Positions 14,001 through 23,300 of a DNA stretch of 64,000 nt are shown here, piece after piece (position 1 is the stretch's first letter; the number at the start of each line of letters is the position of its first letter). The DNA is from Pholis gunnellus. Taxonomy: Eukaryota; Chordata; Actinopteri; Perciformes; Pholidae. A program made the translations under genes and the position numbers. The stretch lies in the NCBI GenBank assembly GCA_910591455.2, contig OU342814.1, positions 15,309,303 to 15,373,302 of the forward strand, written 5' to 3'. The notes under the pieces are model-generated. The model worked only from the letters and a program-made list of their open reading frames with translations. It was not told where the DNA came from and made no database searches.

Positions 14001-15618
14001 AGTTGTTACCAAAAGCATTTTGTGCATTAATATTTGAACTGAATATTCATTCTTATTTTAACACTTCTTTTTTATCACCAAAGGTACTCATGTCTGTCAG
14101 TTTATCGCCAGAAGAGTAAACTTTTTGTTCAGATGATGTAACATGAAAAGTACATTTTTATTTTGACAGGAATTTTCCTCTGTAAATATAAATGTGAGTT
14201 TGGTAACATGAAGTGAAATATTAACTTACAGGCTTAAAAAATGAAAGTGTGAGTGAACACATAGGAAAGCAGAAATGAATCTACAGTAGGGAGTTCCGCT
14301 AAGGTCATTCGGTATCCTCTGCTCCCTTAACTCCCTTTGTGACTTTTTTCAGCAAGGCATTAGAAATCAAAATGTTTAAAGTTGCGTAACTTATGTTCGA
14401 AACAAAGTCTTCCCAAATATATCCGCTATGAAACATATCCTCAATTTAGTTATTAATGTCCACTGTGTGTTTCATGATACTGCACCATTCATACTGTACT
14501 TTCTTTCATGTATCACTGTGTATGGTTTTAATACTAACACTCTGTTTATGCATAACAGATTCATAAAGCCTTGTGTATGTCATTAAAATGTGCACTCGTA
14601 CATAAACCTAATTTCCACTCCCACAGGTATCAACGCTAATCGAAAAGCAACAATAATTTATTACGTCTCTCAGATTTTCCGACCACCCTGCCCAGTCTGT
14701 GGCAAACAGCTCAAGGACAAACGTAAAAACTGGACAAAACTAAAATAATTTAAAGGATAATAAAGTTACCTAACACCACATGTAAACTAAATGAAAACAG
14801 CAGTAACACTGAATAACCTAAAGCAATTCATCAAAATATCGTTTATAAATGTTCCTTTCATTGGTAGGTCTGTAGAAGACAAAAGGTCACACCTGGCTCA
14901 ATCTAGAAAAAAAGTGAAAGTGAGAAACAAACACATTGTCAAAACACTTTCTCTTTGTGGCTTAATTCCTGTTTCATGAGGGAAATCCAATCATTTTGTG
15001 CAGACACATTGTTTATATATCTGGCTGCCGTTAATTTTGTCGTGTTTGTGGATTTCAAAATATATCCATGATATATTGCAATGGTTTATATTATATAGGT
15101 TTTCACTCCAAGTTAAAACATTTTCTATGATTGATTAATGGTCGAACACAAACTACAAAACACGTTACATGTTTTCTCTCTGGTTTCTGGACAGAAGCAG
15201 GAACTTGGGTTTTGGTTGCAACTATAGCACAGAAGTGGTGTAATTGTGTTTTAACCAGCAACTATGAAATGAAATGCACGTCCGTTCCTCTCTGTGCTGG
15301 TTTGACTGGTTTGACATTCCTCTTTACCAGCACTGTTTCCAGACATTTAGATGTTTATTAATTCATGTCTGTCACAGTTTGCGTGACGGCTGCTTCTGGG
15401 CTAACCATGAACTGACATTAACTGAGACACTGCAGCCATCTCCTCTCAGTGAAAACACTCAAAAGTGGTTCTTGTCAAATCTCCTACATTCTGCAATTCT
15501 GCATCCTTTAACAAACACTTTTGTTATGTTATGTTAGACTTGTAAAAAAACATGTTCCAGCACTACAGATTCTTACCTTTTTCACCAAGTATCCGTCTCT
15601 GATCAGTTGCGGCTCCAT
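10863..15618 (-). CDS. plek: Pleckstrin, complete 9-exon coding region
   Basis: Pleckstrin is a cytoplasmic adaptor of platelets and leukocytes. It is a major protein kinase C substrate and binds phosphoinositides at the plasma membrane to control actin and secretion. Coding exons on the minus strand, in order, are 15577-15618, 13778-13933, 13371-13552, 12251-12342, 11956-12140, 11759-11863, 11326-11409, 11145-11214 and 10863-11002. They total 1056 nt, giving 351 residues plus TAA; the human protein has 350. Predicted layout is PH1 about 4-101, DEP about 137-222 and PH2 about 245-348. Visible hallmarks are K13, K14 and K22 in PH1, the PH signature tryptophans W92 and W339, and the KSTRRSIRL phosphorylation segment with S113, T114 and S117. 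Every intron is GT-AG, phases are compatible, and there is no frameshift or internal stop. The phosphorylation segment separates it from the paralogue plek2. The start has a strong context (A at -3, G at +4). Confidence 0.97.
11145..11214 (-). CDS. plek: plek exon 8, residues 283-306 (part)
   Basis: Twenty-three full codons and one base of PH2, with DDPLGSIHLRGSVVTAVE matching the mammalian segment. The acceptor is TTTGTGTCAG and the donor GTGAGT. The alanine codon at 306 is split with exon 9. Confidence 0.96.
11326..11409 (-). CDS. plek: plek exon 7, residues 255-282
   Basis: Twenty-eight codons of PH2, including GHKRKNWKVRKFVLR and the AYMHYYDP strand. The basic run corresponds to the phosphoinositide-binding face of the domain. 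The acceptor is TTTTGTCACAG and the donor GTAAAC; both ends are phase 0. Confidence 0.97.
11759..11863 (-). CDS. plek: plek exon 6, residues 220-254
   Basis: Encodes the acidic linker after DEP (DSGFFCEGYSSDEDVLLKEE) and the first strand of PH2 (IIKQGCLLKQ). The acceptor is GAGACAG and the donor GTGAGT. Thirty-five codons, phase 0 at both ends. Confidence 0.96.
11956..12140 (-). CDS. plek: plek exon 5, DEP domain, residues 158 (part)-219
   Basis: Carries most of the DEP domain, including AVEWLISKEKARNRPEAL and the LLNEGFLQPAGDLSK segment typical of pleckstrin. It ends in ALYYF at a GTAAGT donor. The acceptor is TTTTTTCCCAG. Sixty-one full codons plus two bases; phase 2 in, phase 0 out. DEP domains mediate membrane or protein contacts; here the domain lies between two PH domains. 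Confidence 0.97.
12251..12342 (-). CDS. plek: plek exon 4, residues 127-158 (parts)
   Basis: A 92-nt exon joining the linker to the DEP domain. Its translation carries KELKLEQENRVFNHCFTG, matching the start of the mammalian DEP region. The acceptor is TTTCCCAG and the donor GGTACTG is weaker than consensus. It begins with the third base of codon 127 and ends with the first base of codon 158. This frame differs from the long open frame that overlaps it on the same strand. Confidence 0.94.
13371..13552 (-). CDS. plek: plek exon 3, residues 67-127 (part)
   Basis: Covers the end of PH1, including the C-terminal helix with W92, and the linker with the protein kinase C cluster KSTRRSIRL (S113, T114, S117). 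Sixty full codons plus two bases; the threonine codon at 127 is split with exon 4. The acceptor is TTTAG and the donor GTATGT. This is the regulatory hinge that is phosphorylated during platelet activation in mammals. Confidence 0.96.
13778..13933 (-). CDS. plek: plek exon 2, residues 15-66
   Basis: Continues PH1 from residue 15 to the methionine of the GKRM segment. It contains W21-K22, the EFYKKK strand and the SPKGMIPLKG motif, all shared with mammalian pleckstrin. The acceptor is TCCTCAG and the donor GTAAGA; both ends are phase 0. The 52 codons are open throughout. Confidence 0.97.
13934..15576 (-). other. plek intron 1
   Basis: The largest plek intron, 1,643 nt, bounded by GTAAGA and TCCTCAG. 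It is AT-rich. First introns often carry enhancers, but I see no specific motif cluster to report. Confidence 0.85.
15577..15618 (-). CDS. plek: plek exon 1, residues 1-14
   Basis: Encodes the start of PH1, MEPQLIRDGYLVKK, ending in the paired lysines K13 and K14 that contact phosphoinositides in the family. The donor is AAG followed by GTAAGA, phase 0. The frame stays open upstream of this ATG through the microsatellite to 15,861. Family length and the near-identity of the first residues to mammalian pleckstrin fix the start here. Confidence 0.96.
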
Positions 15619-15666
15619 GATCTTTGGTACTTTCGTCAAAGTGACTGTCAAAACAGTTTCCCACCT

Positions 15667-15688
15667 TCTCTCCCTCTCTCTCTCTCCC

Positions 15689-15757
<69 letters not shown>
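15667..15757. repeat. Compound (CT)n(CA)n microsatellite in the plek 5' region
   Basis: A slightly interrupted CT tract of about 70 bases runs directly into a CA tract of about 20 bases. Read with plek it is (TG)n(GA)n, starting about 50 nt upstream of the ATG, so it lies in the proximal promoter or 5' untranslated region. Length polymorphism here could affect expression, but that is inference. Confidence 0.95.
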
Positions 15758-15810
15758 GACACAAGCAGGAAGTTGTGCTGTTGGGTGTGTGACAATGTGT
15801 GATCAACCAG

Positions 15811-15822
15811 CTTCCTCTTCAG
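15811..15822 (-). promoter_or_regulatory. PU.1/ETS-like site upstream of plek
   Basis: The minus strand reads GAAGAGGAAG, the purine-rich core recognised by PU.1 (SPI1) and other ETS factors, about 195 nt upstream of the plek start. A second ETS core, CAGGAAGT, lies on the plus strand at 15,766-15,773 beside the microsatellite. Binding is predicted from motif and gene context only. Confidence 0.35.
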
Positions 15823-15829
15823 TGTGGTA

Positions 15830-17676
15830 TTATTAGTTACAGTTACAAGAAGCAGTAGCAAAGCTCATCTCTTTAAATTCAAACAGAGAAGGCTGGAAAA
15901 GAAACATATTTGAAGCACAGATAGAACTGCTGGGTGATCATACAGTAAATGTGCCCCACATTTAGCCACCTTCAAATTAAATGTTTTTTTTCTTTCTGTT
16001 GTGCAGTTTCCTTGACTGGACTTTCCTTTTTATGTTATTATATCTCTCACTTCCTCTTCATTGTTTCAAACTGATATATTAATAAAGTCCTTGCCCGTAC
16101 TCTCAACCTGACAGGTTTTCTGTTTTTCTTCTAGTTTCCTGTGATTGCCTTGATAGGTTTGTGCTGTAGTTTTACATTTTGCCTTTATACTTCTTTACCT
16201 TTCTATAAGATGTCTAACTCTGAGTATTTTTGAATGGCACCAGAAATAAACTTGTGTAACCCTAAGTATTGCGCTTTGGTATTCACAAAAACCTGCTGAC
16301 CAGCGCGGAACTCTAAATGTAGCTAAAGTATAAATAACTATGAGTGCATGACTTAACTACGAGTGGGTTCATCTCAGCGTCAGACTACAGTGGGCCTATT
16401 TCTGGAAAAACAAAGATTCCTCTGAATCAGGCTGACTAACAGCAAAGGGGAAACAGCTTTAAAAAGGTCAGACTGCAGTACAGTCTTATTCGTTTATCTA
16501 ACTTCAAAATGTATGTAAAAGTACAGCAATTGGAACATAAGACACATGCTACATAATACAGTATCTATTTACTAATCATAAAGATGGAGATGCTTTCTGA
16601 ATTGCACAGTTGTAGTCCTAACTCTTAAAAACCACATAGACTTGCTGGACACTCAACTGCAGTTGCAACATATGCCACTCACTCCTTATCAGACAGTCAC
16701 AGCATGTGGTTTCACAAATTGCAGTCATTTCATGACGAGAAAGGAAGTCTTTTTATCTGGAGGTGTCATTTCTCACGAACATTGTGACAGCTGTTTGATT
16801 CAGTGGAACGATTCAAGATGAATCAAAGAGTGGCAGGAAAGAAACACTGGGTGCTACAATAGTTGACAGAATTGAAGGGTGCAGGTTTGACTTGTTTACT
16901 GAATCAATACACAACATATTTTAAGTAATACTTTTTCCTTTTTTTCTCATACTTTAAATTATTCAACAAACTATAGAATATAATAAAGCACATTTTATAC
17001 ATGCTGTGCCTTCAGTGTATCTGTATTCTCCTGTATTTGCCTGTATGAAGCAATAACACAATAGCATTAGCTAAAAATAATACCTGGTACAATGGTGGAG
17101 ACAATGTTTATGGTTTATTTTTTGTTCAACCCAATTGTGATTCTGAAAAGTACAGTTTGTGGTAATTCACAGGGATGGCAAGTACAAATAACAAGACCAG
17201 TAACAGGTTATTCTTGTGATGTTGTTGCTGTTCCTCTAGAGGGCGTCAGAAACACGTTAGAAGCACAGTATGCTGAAAGAAATCAGGGAGAGACGTGCTG
17301 TACTGCATGGAAGGCGAACCCCTAAAAAGAGGATGAGAGAGAAATCAAAAGGCTACAGATGGGAATGATTGAACATAAACATAAAAGTGATGATAAATAT
17401 ATTATAAGAATTAACACAAAACTAAAAATGCATGTCCATCCGCATCATCATATAGGGAAGTGAAGCACAAAAACAAACTGATATGAGATATCTGATGTGT
17501 TCATTAATCCTCCCTATGGGAAGAAGGTTTAAATAGCTGCCTGATTTTAATCAAGTTATTTTATGATAAGACCCTGCCGTGAAATGTCACCTTCTGATTA
17601 TGATCTCATTCTTATGAACATGGATCACACGGACGTTCTCTGTGGCCGTGGCATTTATCAAAAGGGACACTGACTA
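15830..17676. other. plek upstream region
   Basis: The proximal part is presumed plek promoter. Beyond about 16.1 kb no exon, promoter or intact repeat is evident. The short plus-strand frame at 17,092-17,325 resembles nothing known. Confidence 0.5.
16048..16060 (-). promoter_or_regulatory. PU.1-type site (AGAGGAAGTG) upstream of plek
   Basis: The minus strand contains GAAGAGGAAGTGAG, a very good match to the PU.1 consensus, about 430 nt upstream of the plek ATG. PU.1 drives many myeloid genes and pleckstrin is a haematopoietic protein, so the placement is sensible. There is no experimental support in the sequence. Confidence 0.4.
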
Positions 17677-17677
17677 C

Positions 17678-17693
17678 TGTGTGTGTGTGTGTG
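17678..17693. repeat. (GT)8 microsatellite
   Basis: Eight GT units on the plus strand, 47 bases before a 13-base G run. Confidence 0.9.
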
Positions 17694-17739
17694 CCTCAAA
17701 TCATGCTTTCCTCTTTCCCATGCTGTGAATACACATCAA

Positions 17740-17752
17740 GGGGGGGGGGGGG
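17740..17752. repeat. G13 homopolymer
   Basis: Thirteen consecutive G on the plus strand. Exact length is probably unreliable in sequencing. Confidence 0.95.
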
Positions 17753-19216
17753 TATTAATAAATCTCGGAGCAGTGAGTTTCATTAACTGTCATCATAAGA
17801 GTTATCTCTTTGCGGGGCTCGAGGTATGGAATGTTAATTTCACAGAGAAAACAAAGAGGACACATCGCTCGTTCTAATAAACAGCGGTCGTCATCAAGGA
17901 CGTTTTTAGAAAGAAAAAAAAACTGCATGGTGTTCTTTGCATGAGACAGATAACGGTCCAATAACAAAAGCTCAGAGAGGCAATCACAATCAAAACCTCC
18001 ATGTCTCTCCTCTTCATCCCTTTGCTGCCTTCTTATCTCCATGCGGCACATAAAGCAGTATTATGATGACAAACTGTACATCCTGGGAATAGAAAGAAGA
18101 AACAGATCAGTTAGCAGTGGGCTTGAAGAGGAGACAAGTAAAGTACTGTAAGCATGATGAAACTGAAGAAACGGGACATCTCCTCAAAAGAGAAGAAGAA
18201 AAAAAACATCTGCTCTCTTCCAACCTCATAAACCTTTTTCACAAGGTGAAATGACCTATGAACATCCATTGTAAAACACCTGCAGGAGTACTTATGATGT
18301 ACCAGAACCATAAGGCACTTTAACTTTATATATAATACTTAATAGAAAATGCTCTTTCCAGCTTCCTAGGGAGTCAGTACAGTTTGCGCAATGTAGAGTA
18401 CAGGTCAATATCTTGTGGCGCAGACCATTGGTTGCATGACACCCCCACATCGCTCCCTCTCTTTTCTGTAAAACCGTAACACTTTGAAGTAAAAGGTGAA
18501 AATTCTCCTCAGATCCTGACTGAAAACCACAAAGTATAAGAGTTCATTTTGCATTTGCAAGAAACAGTCATGCTTTATTTAGATGTTTTGCAAACAGTCC
18601 GAAATCTTGTGTTTTTCATTGATTATTCCTTGAGACTGATTGGCTTGCTTCTGATTTCTCAATTCTTAAATCTGGTATACTAAATTAGTAGTGAGGGCGC
18701 AAGAACTGCACTTAAAGTTGCTATTATCAATCATTGTAAAGTAACAATGGATCATATGACTACTCGCATGTTTAAGGGGTCGCTCCACAGATAATTATCA
18801 CCCTACTCTGAGTTATTTAAACTCATTTCTTTGTTTTGTTTTACAGCCTTCAAACTTTAGTGTTTTGAATGCATGTGATTAGCGTCGCCTTCAGCTGCAG
18901 CATGATCTAAAAGGAGAGTGGATATTGCCAGATTTCTTCAACCACTCCTAATACAGTAACAGCAGTATAGGATGAGTTCTATGTTGCTCCACTTTTGAGA
19001 TCACTTCCATTTTTCTTCCTCTCTTTCCCCTTATTGAACACAGCAATAAATACTGCATGTGGTGTTCCTCCTGCTCTCCCACCCTTTGCCATAGCTCTTG
19101 TTTTGCAGCCCAGGCATTGAGACATCTTCATCCCGGTCCTCTGTACCTCACAAGCACCATCAATAATTCTGCTAAAGAGTGCACTGAGCTGAATATGGGA
19201 GGGGAGGTTGTTTAGA
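17753..19216. other. Non-coding between the two G tracts
   Basis: No exon recognised. Purine-rich stretches around 18,080-18,250 give short minus-strand frames without similarity to known proteins. Confidence 0.5.
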
Positions 19217-19238
19217 GGGGGGGGGGGGGGGGGGGGGG
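19217..19238. repeat. G22 homopolymer
   Basis: Twenty-two consecutive G on the plus strand, within a G-rich stretch (gggaggggaggttg upstream). It can form a G-quadruplex on the plus strand. The proline-run frames seen in the other direction are artefacts of this tract. Confidence 0.95.
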
Positions 19239-19369
19239 ACAGTTGATGGCTTTTCCATGGCACACTCAATCTCTCCACCTCCTTCCATTCTCATTGTGCC
19301 CCCACGCTTCCTAACATGACCTTCTGCTATGTTGTTTATCATCTTGTACTGTATGGACGACAGGCACAC

Positions 19370-19400
19370 GCAGCAGGCACACACAGCAGGCACACACAGC
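19370..19400. repeat. Short tandem repeat, about three copies of GCAGGCACACACA
   Basis: The unit cagcaggcacacacagcagg recurs three times in a row with small changes. Confidence 0.8.
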
Positions 19401-19469
19401 CTTTAGCCCTCACATAAAGCTGGCACTCTTGAGCTGAAGCAGGTTCTCAAGAGAGCTTTTATGTGGTCA

Positions 19470-20200
19470 TATTTTAGATCTGTGCTATTCAATTAAAATT
19501 CCGAAAGGTCCAGATTGAGAAAATCTCCTCGTGCAAAGGTCCGGAACATTACAATAATATCTAACTTGCGCTATTTAGTGTCATATATATATATATATTC
19601 AAGAAGCCTAGTAGTAGTAACAAAGTATCTGTGTAGTCAACAACTGTCAAATCAAATAAAGAAAGTACACATCAATTACATTTTAAAATATAATATATAA
19701 TTACGTTTTAAAATTTAACTGGATGGATTATAAATAATACATAGAAATACATAAATACATGTTGTTCTCTCATTTCAAGTAAAATAAGGGCTCCATCTAA
19801 AAATAAAATACACAAAAATGAATCTTTGAAAAGCTTGCATCAGAAATTGCTTGATTTTAGAAAAAATTATGAAAAGGAAAAAAGGAAAGTGTGGCTGGAG
19901 TGAACTTTCTTTCTTCTCTTTTGTTAAATCCACTTCACATCATAACGGTCTCAGTGAACTTTATAATAAACAATCTCTACACAGTTCAGACTGGAGTGTT
20001 TGGTCTAAAGATGTGTGTTTGGTCTTGTAGTGGCGTTTCACATCGGATGATTTACAACGTATATGATTGGTCGGTGTATTTCCTGGACTGTGGAACGAGT
20101 GCCGTAAAGGCTGGAAAAGCTGTGCAGGTTAAAATAGAAGCGCTCCGCCAAAATGTATAATTCTCAATTATCCATCAGTTATTCGTCCGGGTCCGGATAG
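19470..20200. mobile_element. Probable old interspersed repeat, family uncertain
   Basis: The left part (gtgctattcaattaaaattc, then two phrases of the type aaaggtccgga) and the right part (cgtccgggtccggatagg) are of a type I associate with dispersed copies in perch-like fish. The two ends share a GTCC/GGAC-rich character. An 89-codon plus-strand frame at 19,891-20,160 lies inside and is open to the end of the unit; I do not recognise it. Boundaries are estimates and no target duplication was found. Confidence 0.35.
19582..19599. repeat. (AT)9 microsatellite
   Basis: A pure AT tract inside the probable repeat at 19.5-20.2 kb. Confidence 0.9.
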
Positions 20201-20238
20201 GAAACGTGGTGAATGTCATACCTGATAAACATAAATTC

Positions 20239-20330
20239 AGCATATGTTGTCCTTGTGGGCTTGTTAGCATTTAGCCAAGCAGAGCCTCACAGAGTCACTA
20301 GCATTGCTGTGGACGCAACTCTCTTTTATT
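20239..20330. mobile_element. Fragment of a teleost GTTAGCAT-type repeat
   Basis: The text gttagcatttagccaagcag followed by gcctcacagagtcactagca matches a segment I know from a very common percomorph repeat, the same superfamily as the longer copy at 45.9-46.35 kb. Only about 90 bases are recognisable. Confidence 0.45.
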
Positions 20331-20399
20331 AAAGATGAACAGATGTGTCCATTTTCTACAGAAATCCTCCCAGATTGTGACCACCAATGTTAACTTTTT

Positions 20400-23300
20400 C
20401 TTCGTCACAGTGGGGAATCTCAAGGGGTGTTTTTCAATGATATCTTGTCATTAGAATAAACCATTAGGAAAGTAAATAACTGAAATGTCTAACCGAATAA
20501 CACAACCTACTGTACATTACAATCCAGCACTAATTTGATGTCAAAAGTATTATCAACAAAATTGTACAATATACTGTACTAATGCCATTTTAATCATTCA
20601 CCTTCATACAAAAATGTTATTGTTTCTTATAAAAAATAGACAGATGCTTAGACAGGATTTCCAAAGTCTGTGCAAACAAGTCCATGTTTCTCTGATCTAT
20701 AACTTTATATCAAGTCCTCCTACGGTGATTTTTCTTCCAATTACCTCTTGATATAATCATCTGTTAGGGTGTAAAATAAAATGAGGGATGAAGGGCAAAG
20801 TCATCATGTTCACAGCCTGAATTGACAAAGTGAAATGAATAAGATGCAGGAGAAGATGGCCCACTGTGGTGGGACTAATAAACCTGCAGGCCAGTTCGGA
20901 ACGAGGAGGAGGCTCCTCCATCCTGCCAATTAAATGAAGAGGAAATTAATGGATAAACAGTTTCACTGGGGATCAGAAAAGACGGATGCTCCTGTGAGCC
21001 CTGCAGGGGACTAAACCCCATCGCCGCCGCCACCACCGTCACCACCCTTGTGTTGCTTACAGCCTCAAGGAACAAGCACACTTACTTATTTTCACATTTA
21101 TTTCTAATCTATCCGTGCCATTGCCAGCAACACCCTTCAAGAGTTTAGTTCTCAGGCAAAACTGCTAATGTGATCTTTTTTAGTATATTTGCTCTTATGC
21201 AGATAAGTCTTCTTATCCCTTGCCACACACCTGCTTTGCTGCTGGCTATTTCTGCCCATTATTTTTGGATTGGACGATTGAGTGCACACACCGGGTTATG
21301 GCTTCAAAAACTTTGGTTGGATTTCATATGATTACATGATACCTGTAACTATTGAGACAGCCTCATAGTGGCAACATCAAATGCAGAGGCGGCGAGAGTT
21401 TGAGTGTCTTCGTGTGCCTTGTCTAAACCTTTTAAAAGGGATTAATTTGAGTAACAGCCCAGAGCCACTAAAGTGATTTGTTCTCATTATCGGACCAAAG
21501 CACTGATGTGGTTTATCCATATGTCTTCCTGTTCAATCTCAGTGCCCTGAAGATTGTTTGGATTTCACCTGCTTTTACGTGAATTCTATTTGATCTGTAG
21601 CACTTTGGCAACACCTGTGGACGATGTTGCCATGTTATGCCCCGTTAGCTCTTTAAAATTGAGGCTGACATTCATTCTTGTGGCTCCAGGCTGGGCCATT
21701 GTGCCCACATCACTATGGTACGAATGTCAAATTGGCTTTTTTTTTTTCTTGAAGCGGGGATAGAAGCTTGTTCAAACTGCGCATTAATTTGCCTCAGGCC
21801 TTGATCTCACTTTATTTGAGCCACACCAAAAAAGCAGATCACAGTCAGCCTCTGCACCCACTGAGATATGACTTTGACAAAATACTTTTCTTCCCTTTTA
21901 CACATTCTATAATACAAATCCAACCCTGAAAATAGATCGTGGTGGCCATTTACTCATTCTGTACAGATGAAAACTACTCTACAAAAAAATGGAATCTGTG
22001 TTTAAAGGCTGTGTAACATTTCTACTGTTGTTGATGATTTAGTTTTCATTAAAAATGGGTATAGGTGGCTGCATGAGAGCGCCGCCATGGAAATAATGTG
22101 TGGTGAAGGGAAGGGCTGGCTCGCTCCTGCTCTGGGGGACAGAGGGTAGCAGGGAGTGAGAAGATGCCAAACAACAGACTGAGGCAGGATATAAATCAAA
22201 TCTCTCTGGAGACAATGGGGCTCACGGCACACACACACGCACAGTGTTTTCTGGGGTCTGCCGGTGCTTCAGTATCTCAGCCACCAGGTTAATGACTTCT
22301 AAACTTGTTGGGAACAAAGGCATGCAGAAGTGATTACAACAGTAGAATAGTAATTATAATGGAAAGCATGAGAGATTTGGAAGAAATTTATAGGAACAAT
22401 GAAATATTATCAGTCAGGTTTGCCCTAGCTTATAAGGTCAGGTGATATAGTGTGCATTATGTTTTATCTATACAGAAAAAAACCCTAAAAGAATCCAACA
22501 AAAGACAGCGCTTTACATTTTTTAATCACATGTGAAGGCAATGTCTCCACAGATTAAAGCCTTGTCCAAATTTAGTGATTAGATGCTGTGACTTCACTCC
22601 CTCTTTGCCTGCTGTGGTTGAGTGTGTGATTGGGTTCAGAGGCCAAGAGGCTGAGTAAGGACTTTAGGAAATAGTCTATACACCTGAGAGGCTCAGGTCC
22701 ATTTAAGTGACTTAATTTTCTGATCTGTCTTTTCTGTTCCTACTGGACCTCCACCAGCTAGTTTGGGGTAAGTTTTTGTCATTTTTTAATCTCTAATGTG
22801 TGACTTATGTTTTTGTTTCTTACATTCTACGCCAGTTTGCGACAAATGGGGGACTTGTCTAGTACGGATGCAGCCATGTTTGTAATTGTTTGATCCCAGT
22901 ACTTGGAGTTTATAACCAATAAAAGGGTTTATTCACACAATAAGTCATTCTAATGTATTCCAGCCTATGTACAAAGCTTCCCGTACCAAAGCTTTGGCCG
23001 GGCCGGGCGCAGCACACAGTCTGGGTCCTCAGAGGTTTTAATGTGCCACAATATTAGAATCAAAATCCCCTGACTCCTCCATCGACTCCAAAGCCTGGAT
23101 GGTCAGTTTCAGGCCTCTGTGTTTTTGGCTCCATTAACATTTCCCAGAAGGTCAAATATACTCAATTAATCAGAAAGAAACCAGCAGAAGGTTCCTCATT
23201 TGGAGTTCCTTTATAGTGGTTATGGCTCATGCCGCTTTATCGCAATGTCCAAGATTTGGTTCCAGTCTTGGAACCTTTGTTTGTCATGTCATACCCTTCT

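Noticed and set aside
15529..15861. 110-codon minus frame starting upstream of plek exon 1
   Set aside because: It contains the true first exon, but its start lies beyond the microsatellite and its end runs into intron 1; family length places the start at 15,618.
18979..19393. Proline-rich minus frames
   Set aside because: The proline runs come from the G22 homopolymer; no protein likeness.
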